A stretch of 24,121 nt of DNA from a bacterium (lineage in GTDB: Bacteria; Patescibacteriota; Saccharimonadia; UBA4664): contig DAIDKY010000006.1 of assembly GCA_027449805.1 (NCBI GenBank), positions 1 through 24,121 on the forward strand, in the 5' to 3' direction. The translations under genes and the position numbers were made by a program. Shown piece after piece: positions 14,768 through 23,200 of the stretch. Position 1 is the first letter of the stretch; each line of letters opens with the position of its first letter. Under the pieces are notes generated by a model, which made no database searches, was not told the origin of the DNA, and saw only the letters and a program-made list of their open reading frames with translations.

Positions 14768-15979
14768 TTAGGCTGGCTCTTGCCCTGACAAAGCATCGAC
14801 GCCGGCGTTGGCATCGCCTTCGGCTTCTGCCTCGGTAGCACTTTCGACAGCCTGGATCAACGCTTCTTCCTGATTGTCGCTAACGGCTTCCGCCGCTTCG
14901 GCTACTGCTTCTACTCGACTCTCATCAGTCGAAACTATATCGATGTTCCAGGTAGTAAGCTTAGCGGCCAGACGAACGTTCTGTCCCTGCTTGCCGATAG
15001 CCAAACTAAGCTGATCCTCTGGCACGCGTACGATCGCTTTCTTATCGTCTTCGTGCAGTTCAACTTGAGCCACCTTGGTCGGAGAAAGCGCGTTAGCGAT
15101 GTAGGTCTCAACCTCGTCAGCGTAGGGAATAATGTCAATCTTCTCTTCGCCAAGTTCGCCCATAACGGCCTGTACACGGCTGCCGCGTCCGCCGACAAAG
15201 GTACCAACTGCGTCGACCCCGGCGGCGTAGCTGCGCACGGCAACCTTGCTGCGTACGCCGGCCTCGCGGGCAATATTGACGATCTCGACCGTACCGGCCT
15301 CGATCTCGGGAACCTCGAGCTCAAAAAGATGTTTAACCAAGCCGCCATTGGCGCGGCTCAAGACGATTTGAGGACCGCGCGTAGCTTGCTCTACCCGTAA
15401 AACATAGACTTTAAGGCGCTGACCGGTGTAATAACGCTCGCCCGGAATCTGCTCTGAGCTAAAGAGGATACCGGTAGCCTTACCCAAGTCGACGTAGACC
15501 ATATTGCCCTCGACCCTTTGAACATTTCCGTTTAAGACCATCCCCTCTTTGTCCGAGTACTCGGTAAAGATAATCTCCCGTTCCGCCTCGCGCAGACGCT
15601 GAATGATGACCTGCTTGGCGGTCTGTGCAGCCACGCGGCCAAAGTCACCGGGAAGCTCAACCTCGGTCTCGAGCATCTCCGGCTCTTCCTCGGTGCCGAC
15701 TTTGGCGTCTTTGTCGATCTTCTTGGCCTCGCTCAAGCCAATCTGAAGATGATCGTTGTCGACATCGTCGTCGGGCACGATAGCACGGCTAATGAAGATA
15801 CGAATCTGGCTCGTCTCTTGATTAAGCTCGGCGCGAGCCTCTTGATCCTTATCAGAATAGTCGCGCTTGTAGGCAGCAGCCAGGGCGGCCTCGACCGTCT
15901 CGACGACGGTATCTCGTGGCAGGTTCTTCTCTTCGGCGAGAAGGTTAATTGCGGCTAAAAAATTTGGTAGTTCGGCCAT
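14768..15979 (-). CDS. nusA: Transcription termination/antitermination factor NusA
   Basis: NusA binds RNA polymerase and nascent RNA and modulates pausing and termination. From the ATG at 15979 the protein has 403 residues. The N-terminal polymerase-binding domain carries the usual AAINLLAEEKNLPRD start. An S1 domain follows (about 130-200; VQRVEGNMVYVDLGKATGIL). KH1 carries VGGRGSRVQAVMGELGEEKIDI and KH2 carries GKQGQNVRLAAKLT. After KH2 comes an acidic Glu/Ala-rich tail of about 50 residues. The longer reading frame back to 16045 would translate a terminator-like hairpin; AAAGGAGC (15991-15984) supports the chosen start. It has its own promoter, with a hairpin in the leader. rimP and infB, frequent neighbours elsewhere, are not adjacent. 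Confidence 0.93.
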   Translation of the reverse strand: MAELPNFLAAINLLAEEKNLPRDTVVETVEAALAAAYKRDYSDKDQEARAELNQETSQIRIFISRAIVPDDDVDNDHLQIGLSEAKKIDKDAKVGTEEEPEMLETEVELPGDFGRVAAQTAKQVIIQRLREAEREIIFTEYSDKEGMVLNGNVQRVEGNMVYVDLGKATGILFSSEQIPGERYYTGQRLKVYVLRVEQATRGPQIVLSRANGGLVKHLFELEVPEIEAGTVEIVNIAREAGVRSKVAVRSYAAGVDAVGTFVGGRGSRVQAVMGELGEEKIDIIPYADEVETYIANALSPTKVAQVELHEDDKKAIVRVPEDQLSLAIGKQGQNVRLAAKLTTWNIDIVSTDESRVEAVAEAAEAVSDNQEEALIQAVESATEAEAEGDANAGVDALSGQEPA

Positions 15980-16007
15980 ATTGGCTCCTTTACTTGTGTC
16001 ATTGATG

Positions 16008-16034
16008 AAAAAGTCCGCGCCGGGCGCGGGACTT
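16008..16034 (-). terminator. GC-rich hairpin with T tract in the nusA leader
   Basis: Minus strand: AAGTCC, a one-base bulge, GCGC, loop CCG, GCGC, GGACTT, followed by a T tract ending at 16008. It can be the terminator of the Nudix gene, whose stop is at 16070. It also lies about 4 nt after the predicted nusA transcription start, so it could attenuate nusA. Confidence 0.7.
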
Positions 16035-16044
16035 ACTAAAATCA

Positions 16045-16073
16045 ATTATAGTCGATTTCGGTTAGTTCTTCAA
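16045..16073 (-). promoter_or_regulatory. nusA promoter
   Basis: -35 TTGAAG (16073-16068), 17 nt, perfect -10 TATAAT (16050-16045). Transcription would start near 16038, directly before the GC-rich hairpin. The -35 overlaps the stop codon of the Nudix gene. Confidence 0.6.
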
Positions 16074-16597
16074 GCTGTCGCGGACAGATCTATGCGATAT
16101 TCTGCAACCGGTTCAGGGTCGTCAAGAGGGTTGAACATTATCTCGGCGCTGCCGGTCTCTCCAAGCAGAACGCGTGGCAACCAGAGGTTGTCGCCCGGCC
16201 ACATCGCCTTGAGCGGCGGATGAGCCTTGGGAAACCACTTTGGAGCCATCTCTTCACTCTCTGTCGGCTCGCCGGCCCAACGCTCACACAGAAAGACCTG
16301 AACTTGTTGATTGTTTTGCTTATCCTTGGGATCGTGCGGAAAGTAAAAATCTATCTTGGCCACCGGGACGAGGTCATCGGGCATTATATCGACGTTGATT
16401 TCTTCCTTGGTCTCACGGACGGCCGCCTCGATGACCGTCTCGCCCGGGTCGAGCTTGCCGCCGACGCCGTTCCACCAGCCGGCGCCGAAACCGCGTTTTT
16501 TCATGGCAAGTAGAACATCTTCACCTCTAATCAATAAGACGAGGGTACAGATGGGTAATGGTTGCTGAACCTGACGTTTGAATTGATCTAGATTCAT
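16070..16597 (-). CDS. MTH1-like Nudix hydrolase (8-oxo-dGTP diphosphatase)
   Basis: Predicted to cleanse the nucleotide pool by hydrolysing oxidised purine triphosphates. The protein has 175 residues from the ATG at 16597. The Nudix box is G47-x5-E53-x7-R61-E62-xx-E65-E66; the usual late Gly is N68. The segment MKKRGFGAGWWNGVGGK (32-48) is almost identical to human MTH1/NUDT1. The later WF...MWPGDNLWLP block (121-141) aligns with the MTH1 base-recognition strand around W117/D119/D120, here W133/G135/D136. MTH1 N33 corresponds to N43. One of the two recognition aspartates is therefore lost. A -10 TGC-TATCAT sits 6 nt before the ATG with no Shine-Dalgarno, suggesting a leaderless mRNA. It is divergent from the aminopeptidase. 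An upstream Met at 16654 would cross the promoter and is unlikely. Confidence 0.88.
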   Translation of the reverse strand: MNLDQFKRQVQQPLPICTLVLLIRGEDVLLAMKKRGFGAGWWNGVGGKLDPGETVIEAAVRETKEEINVDIMPDDLVPVAKIDFYFPHDPKDKQNNQQVQVFLCERWAGEPTESEEMAPKWFPKAHPPLKAMWPGDNLWLPRVLLGETGSAEIMFNPLDDPEPVAEYRIDLSATA

Positions 16598-16603
16598 AGT
16601 CGT

Positions 16604-16612
16604 ATGATAGCA
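16604..16612 (-). promoter_or_regulatory. Extended -10 of the Nudix gene
   Basis: Minus-strand TGC-TATCAT with the hexamer at 16609-16604, 6 nt before the ATG at 16597. No -35 is visible, as is common for extended -10 promoters. The 55-nt divergent gap also holds TATAAC (16633-16638) for the plus-strand aminopeptidase. Confidence 0.45.
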
Positions 16613-16652
16613 AATATTCTGTATGATAAGGGTATAACTCCGAGGAATACCC

Positions 16653-19202
16653 ATGTCTGCTGTAACCCGCCTCCTGGATCAGATAAAACCGTCGACCTAC
16701 AATCTAGCGATCGAGCCGAATCTAGAAAAATTTACCTATATCGCAACTGAGGAGATAGTCTTCGAACTGGTACGCCCGAGCAAAATTTTGGTTTTCCACG
16801 GCGTTGGGCTCAATCTCATGGTTGCAACTGTCGACGGGCAGCAGGCATCTGAGAGCCCAGTCATAAACGACGATGCCCAGACCGTTAGCTTCAACTTCGC
16901 CGAAGAGCTTCCCGCCGGTATGCATACCCTTCGCCTGCAATTCTCCGGCGACATCAACGAGGGGCTCCATGGTTTTTACCGAAGCCGCTACGAAGATCAA
17001 GGCAAGTACAAATGGTTGGCTACGACACAGTTCGAGGCGGTTCACGCTCGGCAGGCCTTTGTCTGTATCGACGAACCGAGCGCCAAGGCCGTCTTTAACC
17101 TCAAGCTGACAGTCGCCGACGAACTTACGGCCCTATCGAACACCAATGTAATAAAAGAAGAGGATATCGGCGACGGAAAAAAGACACTTACTTTCGCACC
17201 GACCCCCAAGATGAGTACTTACTTGGTTGCTTTTATTATCGGCGAACTAGAATATGTTGAAGCTGCCACTAAAGAAGGCGTCATTATTCGTGCCTACGCC
17301 ACACCAGGAAAACAGAACCAACTTGATTTTGCGCTCACTACCGCCACTAAAACCCTAAGTTTTTTTACCGACTACTTTGATATCCCCTACCCGCTGCCCA
17401 AGCTCGACATGGTAGCCATCCCCGACTTCGGCGCCGGCGCCATGGAGAACTGGGGCCTGGTGACCTACCGCGAATCGGCGCTCCTGCTCAATCCGGCACA
17501 AACCAGTCTCGGCAATCGCCAGCGCGTCGCCGAGGTCGTCTGCCACGAACTGGCCCACCAGTGGTTCGGCAACCTTGTTACGATGGCCTGGTGGAACGAT
17601 CTCTGGCTTAATGAAGGCTTCGCCTCCTGGATCGAGGTTTTGGCTCAGGATAATCTCTTCCCGGAGTGGAAAATATGGGACCAATTTGTTACAGGCGATA
17701 TTGCTCAGGCCATGGATCTCGATGCACTAGCTAACACACATCCCATCGAGGTCGAGGTTGAGGACCCGCGACAGCTTGATGAGATATTCGACTCTATATC
17801 CTACGCCAAAGGGGGCTCAATTATACATATGATGTTCAATTACCTGGGCGAGAACGACTTTCGCGATGGCCTGCGTCTCTACCTAAAGCGTCACATTTAC
17901 GGGAATACTACGACGGCCGATCTTTGGGCCGCCCTTGGGGAAGTCTCCAAACAACCTGTCGCCAAAATCGTTGGTGGCTGGACCAGCCAGCCCGGGTATC
18001 CGATCGTAAGTATTATCGATGGAACGGTCACTCAAGAGCGCTACTTTGCATCGCCTCGAGAAGCCAATGCAAACACCCAACAAATTACCTGGTCAATCCC
18101 GCTGACGGCTCAAGATAGTAACGGAGCGATCATTCATCGCCTCATCGACAAATCGAGCGAACCGATCGGTAATCTAAGCAAGACCGTTAAACTCAATCCC
18201 GGGCAGAGCGGCTTTTATCGAATTCGCTACGGGCTCGACCAGATCAAGAAGCTAACGCCGCCGCTCGAGAACCAGACCCTTGAAACCATCGATCGCTACG
18301 GTATCGTCGACGACGTCTACGCCGCTGCAAGCGCCGGGCTAACCGACAGCACTACTGCACTAACGCTAACTAAGACTCTGCGCAACGAACCAGATTATAA
18401 CGTTTGGCAGTCTGTTTCCGGCGGATTCGGACAGATCCTCGGACTCTTGCCAACCGGGCCGACCTACGAACTGGCCGAGAACTTTGGGCGCTGGTTGATC
18501 AAACCCAATCTAGACCGACTAGGCTGGAATAAGACCAAAAAGGAAGCCTATTTCGATACTTTGATGCGTACCCTGATCCTGCGCCAAGCTGTCCGCTTCG
18601 ATGACCCCGATACCGTCAATGAGGCGCGACGCCGGTTCGACGACCAACTGGCCGGCAAAAACGAGGTCGACCCCGATCTGCGGCTAGCCGTCTACTCTTC
18701 CGTAGCCCGTAATGGCAATACCAAAGATTACGAAACCATATTAAATCTGTACCAAAAGGAGACTGGCATACAAGAAAAGCTTCGCCTTCTATCAACGCTC
18801 AGTGTCTTTAAACAACCCGATCTAGCGAAGCGTACATTGGAGTTGAGTATGAACCCTAATGAAGTTCGCAGCCAAGATACCGTATTCCTCATTGTAGGCG
18901 GTATGGCCAACCGCTACACCCGGGAATTAACCTGGCAGTTCTTACGTGACAACTGGGGCGAGATGATTAAACGTTACGGGAACGGCGGCCACATGCTATC
19001 CAACTTCGTGAACTCCGTCGGTAACAGCCTGACTACCCATGCCGAAGCCGCCGAGGTCAAAGACTTTTTTGCACACCACCCCCACCCGGCGATCACCCGC
19101 CCGGTCGCCCAGGCTGTCGAGTCCATAACCCAGCGAGCCGATTGGCTGGAGCGCGATAAAGACTCGATTATGAAGTTTTTTGAGACATGGTCGGCTAGTT
19201 AA
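16653..19202 (+). CDS. M1-family zinc aminopeptidase
   Basis: Removes N-terminal residues from peptides, probably recycling imported peptides or Clp products in the cytoplasm, as no signal peptide is present. Of 849 residues, the N-terminal beta domain (1-200) precedes the catalytic domain. That domain has the exopeptidase motif GAMEN (262-266), zinc motif HELAH (298-302) and third ligand E321 in NEGFASW, with the correct 18-residue spacing. The tyrosine in SISYAKGGS is the likely transition-state stabiliser. A beta sandwich and a helical ERAP1-like C-terminal domain (about 520-830) complete the tricorn-interacting-factor/PepN-like architecture. Weak promoter TATAAC (16633-16638) and GAGG (16642-16645) precede the ATG. 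The stop overlaps the convergent yraN stop by four bases. Confidence 0.94.
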   Translation: MSAVTRLLDQIKPSTYNLAIEPNLEKFTYIATEEIVFELVRPSKILVFHGVGLNLMVATVDGQQASESPVINDDAQTVSFNFAEELPAGMHTLRLQFSGDINEGLHGFYRSRYEDQGKYKWLATTQFEAVHARQAFVCIDEPSAKAVFNLKLTVADELTALSNTNVIKEEDIGDGKKTLTFAPTPKMSTYLVAFIIGELEYVEAATKEGVIIRAYATPGKQNQLDFALTTATKTLSFFTDYFDIPYPLPKLDMVAIPDFGAGAMENWGLVTYRESALLLNPAQTSLGNRQRVAEVVCHELAHQWFGNLVTMAWWNDLWLNEGFASWIEVLAQDNLFPEWKIWDQFVTGDIAQAMDLDALANTHPIEVEVEDPRQLDEIFDSISYAKGGSIIHMMFNYLGENDFRDGLRLYLKRHIYGNTTTADLWAALGEVSKQPVAKIVGGWTSQPGYPIVSIIDGTVTQERYFASPREANANTQQITWSIPLTAQDSNGAIIHRLIDKSSEPIGNLSKTVKLNPGQSGFYRIRYGLDQIKKLTPPLENQTLETIDRYGIVDDVYAAASAGLTDSTTALTLTKTLRNEPDYNVWQSVSGGFGQILGLLPTGPTYELAENFGRWLIKPNLDRLGWNKTKKEAYFDTLMRTLILRQAVRFDDPDTVNEARRRFDDQLAGKNEVDPDLRLAVYSSVARNGNTKDYETILNLYQKETGIQEKLRLLSTLSVFKQPDLAKRTLELSMNPNEVRSQDTVFLIVGGMANRYTRELTWQFLRDNWGEMIKRYGNGGHMLSNFVNSVGNSLTTHAEAAEVKDFFAHHPHPAITRPVAQAVESITQRADWLERDKDSIMKFFETWSAS

Positions 19203-19549
19203 TACTGGCTGACGTTCTCCAGTAACTTGATCACAAACGGCTCGTCTCCGCTCACACTAACCGCATCTATCTGATAGTCGCCCTCGTATCGGTGAATCTG
19301 ACACCAGTTGAGAGCCGCTCGGCGCAGGCGCTCGAGTTTATCGCGCGAAATATAATCGAAACCACTGCCATAGCGATGGTTCTGGCGATATTTAACTTCG
19401 ATAAAATGCAGACTCGTCTCATTATCGGCCACTATATCGACTTCGTGCCAACGGGTACGCCAATTTCGAGCTAAAACACGAAAACCTCGTTCTACGAGGT
19501 AACCGGCGGCAGCTGATTCGGCTAAACGACCCCGCTCGGTCGTCGACAT
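19199..19549 (-). CDS. yraN: YraN family (UPF0102) putative endonuclease
   Basis: 116 residues, the family's usual size. It has the restriction-endonuclease-like core: RGRLAESAAAGYLVERGFRVLARNWR at the N-terminus, then E36-V-D38 and E51-V-K53 (FIEVKYR), matching the E-x-D...E-x-K nuclease signature. The residue normally Gly before the first acidic pair is His (WHEVDIV). The biological role of the family is not settled; DNA processing or repair is inferred from the fold. It follows rplS by 6 nt and has no good ribosome binding site, so it is probably translated from the rplS transcript. The rplS-yraN linkage is seen in many bacteria. Confidence 0.9.
   Translation of the reverse strand: MSTTERGRLAESAAAGYLVERGFRVLARNWRTRWHEVDIVADNETSLHFIEVKYRQNHRYGSGFDYISRDKLERLRRAALNWCQIHRYEGDYQIDAVSVSGDEPFVIKLLENVSQY
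19203..19224. other. Stem-loop at the shared 3' ends of the aminopeptidase and yraN
   Basis: TACTGG (19203-19208) and CCAGTA (19219-19224) form a perfect 6-bp stem with a 10-nt loop directly after the aminopeptidase stop and within the last yraN codons. There is no T tract on either strand, so it is not a standard terminator. It could protect 3' ends. Confidence 0.35.
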
Positions 19550-19555
19550 AAAGGC

Positions 19556-20101
19556 TTAGAGCGCCTTCTCTAGACCCTCTTCGGTCTCCTCGGCGGGAAG
19601 GGCGGCCTCATCTACCTGCGGAGCCTCATCGTCAGCTCGCTCTTCGACCTTAACCTCTTCTTCGAGCGACGTGGCATCGTTGAGGGCGTCAGTCCCCTCA
19701 ACTGGATCGATCTCGGTCACAGCGGCGTCTACGTCGGCATTAGCGGCCGCCTTGTCAAAAGGGATCTCCTTGAGTCGGGCGCTCTTGCCCCGGCGATCGC
19801 GCAGATAAGACAGGAAGTTGCGGCGAACCTTGGCGCGGCGCAAAATCTCAACCTTCGAAACGTTCGGCGAGTGGAGTAGGAAAGTCTTCTCCACGCCGAC
19901 GCCAGAGGCGATGCGGCGTACCGTAATGGTGGCCGTCAGTTCGTCGAGACGATGGCGACGAATAACAACACCCTCAAAGACCTGGGTACGTTGCTTGTTG
20001 CCCTCTTTGATGAGCTGATGAACACGCACAGTATCACCCGACATTACCTGGGGTACTGCGGGTTTGCGGTGGGATCGTTCTAAGGCGCGGATAGCTTCCA
20101 T
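19556..20101 (-). CDS. rplS: Ribosomal protein bL19 with acidic C-terminal extension
   Basis: bL19 sits at the 30S-50S interface. The ATG at 20101 gives a canonical L19 core (1-115) with HRKPAVPQVMSGDTVRVH, the central VFEGVVIRR segment and KVRRNFLSYLRDRRGKSARL. In-frame codons upstream overlap the promoter and are rejected. Residues 116-181 form an extra tail with 23 Asp/Glu and only 4 Lys/Arg, predicted disordered. Standard L19 is about 115 residues, so the tail is an addition. The promoter -35 TTGATC, 17 nt, -10 TATCAT ends 9 nt before the ATG, and a 14-bp palindrome fills most of the spacer. No Shine-Dalgarno is visible. yraN follows. Confidence 0.95.
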   Translation of the reverse strand: MEAIRALERSHRKPAVPQVMSGDTVRVHQLIKEGNKQRTQVFEGVVIRRHRLDELTATITVRRIASGVGVEKTFLLHSPNVSKVEILRRAKVRRNFLSYLRDRRGKSARLKEIPFDKAAANADVDAAVTEIDPVEGTDALNDATSLEEEVKVEERADDEAPQVDEAALPAEETEEGLEKAL

Positions 20102-20110
20102 AACTGAGGT

Positions 20111-20139
20111 ATGATAACACGCTCGCGAGCGTAGATCAA
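20111..20139 (-). promoter_or_regulatory. rplS promoter with palindromic operator candidate
   Basis: -35 TTGATC, exactly 17 nt, extended -10 TGT-TATCAT (hexamer 20116-20111). Inside the spacer ACGCTCGCGAGCGT (20119-20132) is a perfect 14-bp palindrome. The predicted transcription start is about 3 nt before the ATG at 20101, so the mRNA is nearly leaderless and control would have to act on the DNA. Confidence 0.6.
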
Positions 20140-20180
20140 GAGACATAGATGTACTTAGATATTTTGCAGTCATATCTCTT

Positions 20181-20234
20181 AATATATGTTCAAAAGTCAT
20201 AACCGCAGTCGAATATGATCTTTGGACACATATT
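20181..20234. other. Long imperfect inverted repeat between dnaE and rplS
   Basis: Arms at 20181-20196 (AATATATGTTCAAAAG) and 20220-20234 (CTTTGGACACATATT) pair over about 14 positions with one mismatch, one bulge and one G-U, around a 23-nt loop. It follows the dnaE stop at 20243 but has no T tract. It may be a 3'-end structure of dnaE mRNA or a protein site. Confidence 0.4.
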
Positions 20235-20242
20235 ACGAGATG

Positions 20243-23200
20243 TTAAACCGCAACGGTTGAGACCGCGCCCTCACCCACGAGCTTATTGAGACGATCGACG
20301 AGGCCATCACTGACCTCGATCATAAACGGTAGGCGAATACGTTTATTGACTCCGGCGTCGCCGACTACCAAGTATGCTTCTGACTTACCTTTAACTGCCT
20401 TAAGCAGATCACGAATCTTGAGCAGGGTCTCCTGGTCGCTCAGATCTGGAAGGCTAATGATGAGCCGTTCCGTTGGCTTAGCCGACGCCTTATAATTCTT
20501 CGCCTCGTCGTAGATGACCTCTTGGGCGCCGTCAACCATTAATTGAATGTCTTCGGTCGGGCGTCCGTCGCGATCACGCCCGGAGATCTTGCCGCTGGCC
20601 CAAATAATCTTATCGTTAGACCACAGCTCGGGTGCCTTCTCGTACGCTTTAGGGAAAACTATAAGTTCGATCGATCCCCCGCTCCGATCCTCGATTGTAG
20701 CAAAGGCCATCATATCGCCCTTCTTGGTCGTAATGCGTCGTGACTGAACAATCATACCGCCGACCCGTGCCAGGCGTCCGTCATGCTCGGATGTAATCGA
20801 GGCCAGGGGCTGCGTCATATCGTTAAAATATTGCGCGTAATCGTCTAGTGGATGATGGCTCAGATACAGCCCGAGCAAATCTTTTTCCCACGAGAGCATC
20901 TCGCGCGAAGTCGGGGGGATTTCAGGCGCATCGAAGCGCAACTGGGGCAGGTTCTCCTCGGCACCAAGACTACCAAAGATATCGATCTGGCCCGACAGGG
21001 CGTTCTTTTGGGCACGCTGGGCATAGGAGGTGATCGAGTCAATATTGTGGAGGAGCTGGCCGCGATCGGGCACCAGCGAGTCGAAGGCGCCGCACTTTAT
21101 AAGCGACTCCCAGCCCTTCTTATTGCAATCTGAGGCACTGACACGTTTGGCAAAGTCCTCGACGCTGGTAAAGGCGCCCCCTTCTTCGCGGGCCCGAAGA
21201 ATCGCCTCGATGGCGCCGCTGCCGACGTTCTTAATAGCAGAGAGACCGAAACGAATATTGCCGCTGTCTTTGACGACTGCAAACTCGCGAAACGACTCGT
21301 TGACATCCGGAGGCAGAACTTTTAGACCCATACGCTGAACCTCGGCAACCTCGATGGCGATGCGATCGATGTTGCCAAAATCCGACGTCATCAGCGCCGC
21401 CATGTAAGCTGCCGGATGATGCGCCTTAAGATAAGCTGTCTGATACGCGATCAATGCATAACAAGCTGAGTGGCTTTTATTAAAACAATAGTCGGCGAAG
21501 GCTTCGAGCTGACGCCAAAAAGTCTCGGCAAACTCTCGTGTTACCTTGGACGTCTCGACCATTCCGTCGATAAAGGCGACGCGCATCTTGGCCATCGTCT
21601 GACGCTGTTTCTTGCCGATTGCCTTACGCAGCGTATCTGCCTGTCCACCGGTGAAACCGCACATATCCTTACTGATCTGCATGAACTGTTCTTGATAAAC
21701 CAAGATGCCGTAAGTATTGCTCAGCGCCTCTTCCATGCCGGCATGCTCGTAAACGACCTTACGTCGACCGTGCTTGCGTTCGATAAAATCATCAATGAAC
21801 TGCATCGGGCCGGGACGATAAAGCGCCACCATGGCCACGATGTCGTCGAAAACGGTTGGCTTGAGCTGTCGCAGGTATTTCTTCATGCCGGCTGATTCGA
21901 GCTGGAACACTCCAGTCGTATCGCCACGCGAGAGAAGTTTGTAAGTCGCGGCATCGTCTAGCGGTAGTGATGCCAGATCGATCGTATGGCCGTCGAGCTT
22001 GCGAATAATACGCAAAGCGTCGTTAATGATCGTAAGGTTGGACAAACCTAAGAAGTCCATCTTGAGCAGGCCGAGCGACTCGATATGATTCATCGAATAC
22101 TGAGTACTAATACCACCTTTTTGCGCTCTCTGAAGCGGAGTATAGGTACTCACCGGCTCCGGCGTAATAACGACTCCGGCAGCATGTACGCCGTTGCTGC
22201 GAATGGTTCCCTCTAAGCGTATCGCCAGATCAATTAGGCGCTTGTTACGGGCGTTACTCTTGTAGGCCGAGACGAGATCCGGGTCGGCCTTGGACTCATC
22301 CTTCGACTCGGCCAACCCCGCCGATACTGCAAGTGGAATATGACGCCCCTGAACCGGTTGCGGAATTAGCTTGGCAATAGCATCAACCTCGCCATAAGGC
22401 ATACCGAGGACTCGGCCGGTATCACGGACCGCATTACGTGCAGCCATAGTCCCGAAAGTAATGATCTGGGCTACGTGTTCCTGGCCGTATTTTTGCGTCA
22501 CGTAATCGATAACCTCTCCACGCCGAGTATCCATAATATCGATATCGATATCCGGCATCGAGATGCGGTCGGGGTTCAAAAATCGCTCAAACAACAAGTC
22601 GTACTTCATTGGATCAAGATCAGTGATATTCATAGCGTAGGCCACGATCGAACCGGCTGCCGAGCCGCGGCCGGGGCCAAAGATGATCCCCTGATTCTTA
22701 CCCCAGTTGATGAAATCCGCCACGATCAAGAAATAACCTTCGTAGCCCATCTTCTCGATCACACCAAGTTCAAAATCAAGACGCTCGACCATCTCGCGGG
22801 CCACCAGCTTGCGTGCTTTGGCCTCGGTAATATGAAGGATATCTTCTTTGGGGATTCCCCCATAACGCCAGGCCAAGCCCTGCCAGCATAGCTTGTGAAG
22901 ATAAGTATTCTCGGTCATCCCCGCAGCCGGCACGGGGAAGGTCGGGATCAATACGCCGCCCTGCTCGATCGTAAGTTTGCATCGTTCGGCAATTTTCACC
23001 GTGTTCTCGTAGACTTCCGGCAGATGGCTCCAGTTCTCCATCACCTCGTCCGGACTGATCAAATACAGATCCATCTCCATCTTCATCCGATCGACGTCTT
23101 CGATCGTCTTGCCGGTCTGAACGCATAACAGTGTCTCGTGAGCCTCGCGGTCCTCATGATAGGTATAGTGGCTGTCGGCGGTTAAAACTAGCGGTACCCC

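Noticed and set aside
15980..16045. 22-residue N-terminal extension of NusA
   Set aside because: It encodes across the GC-rich terminator-like hairpin, and the strong AAAGGAGC site points to the start at 15979.
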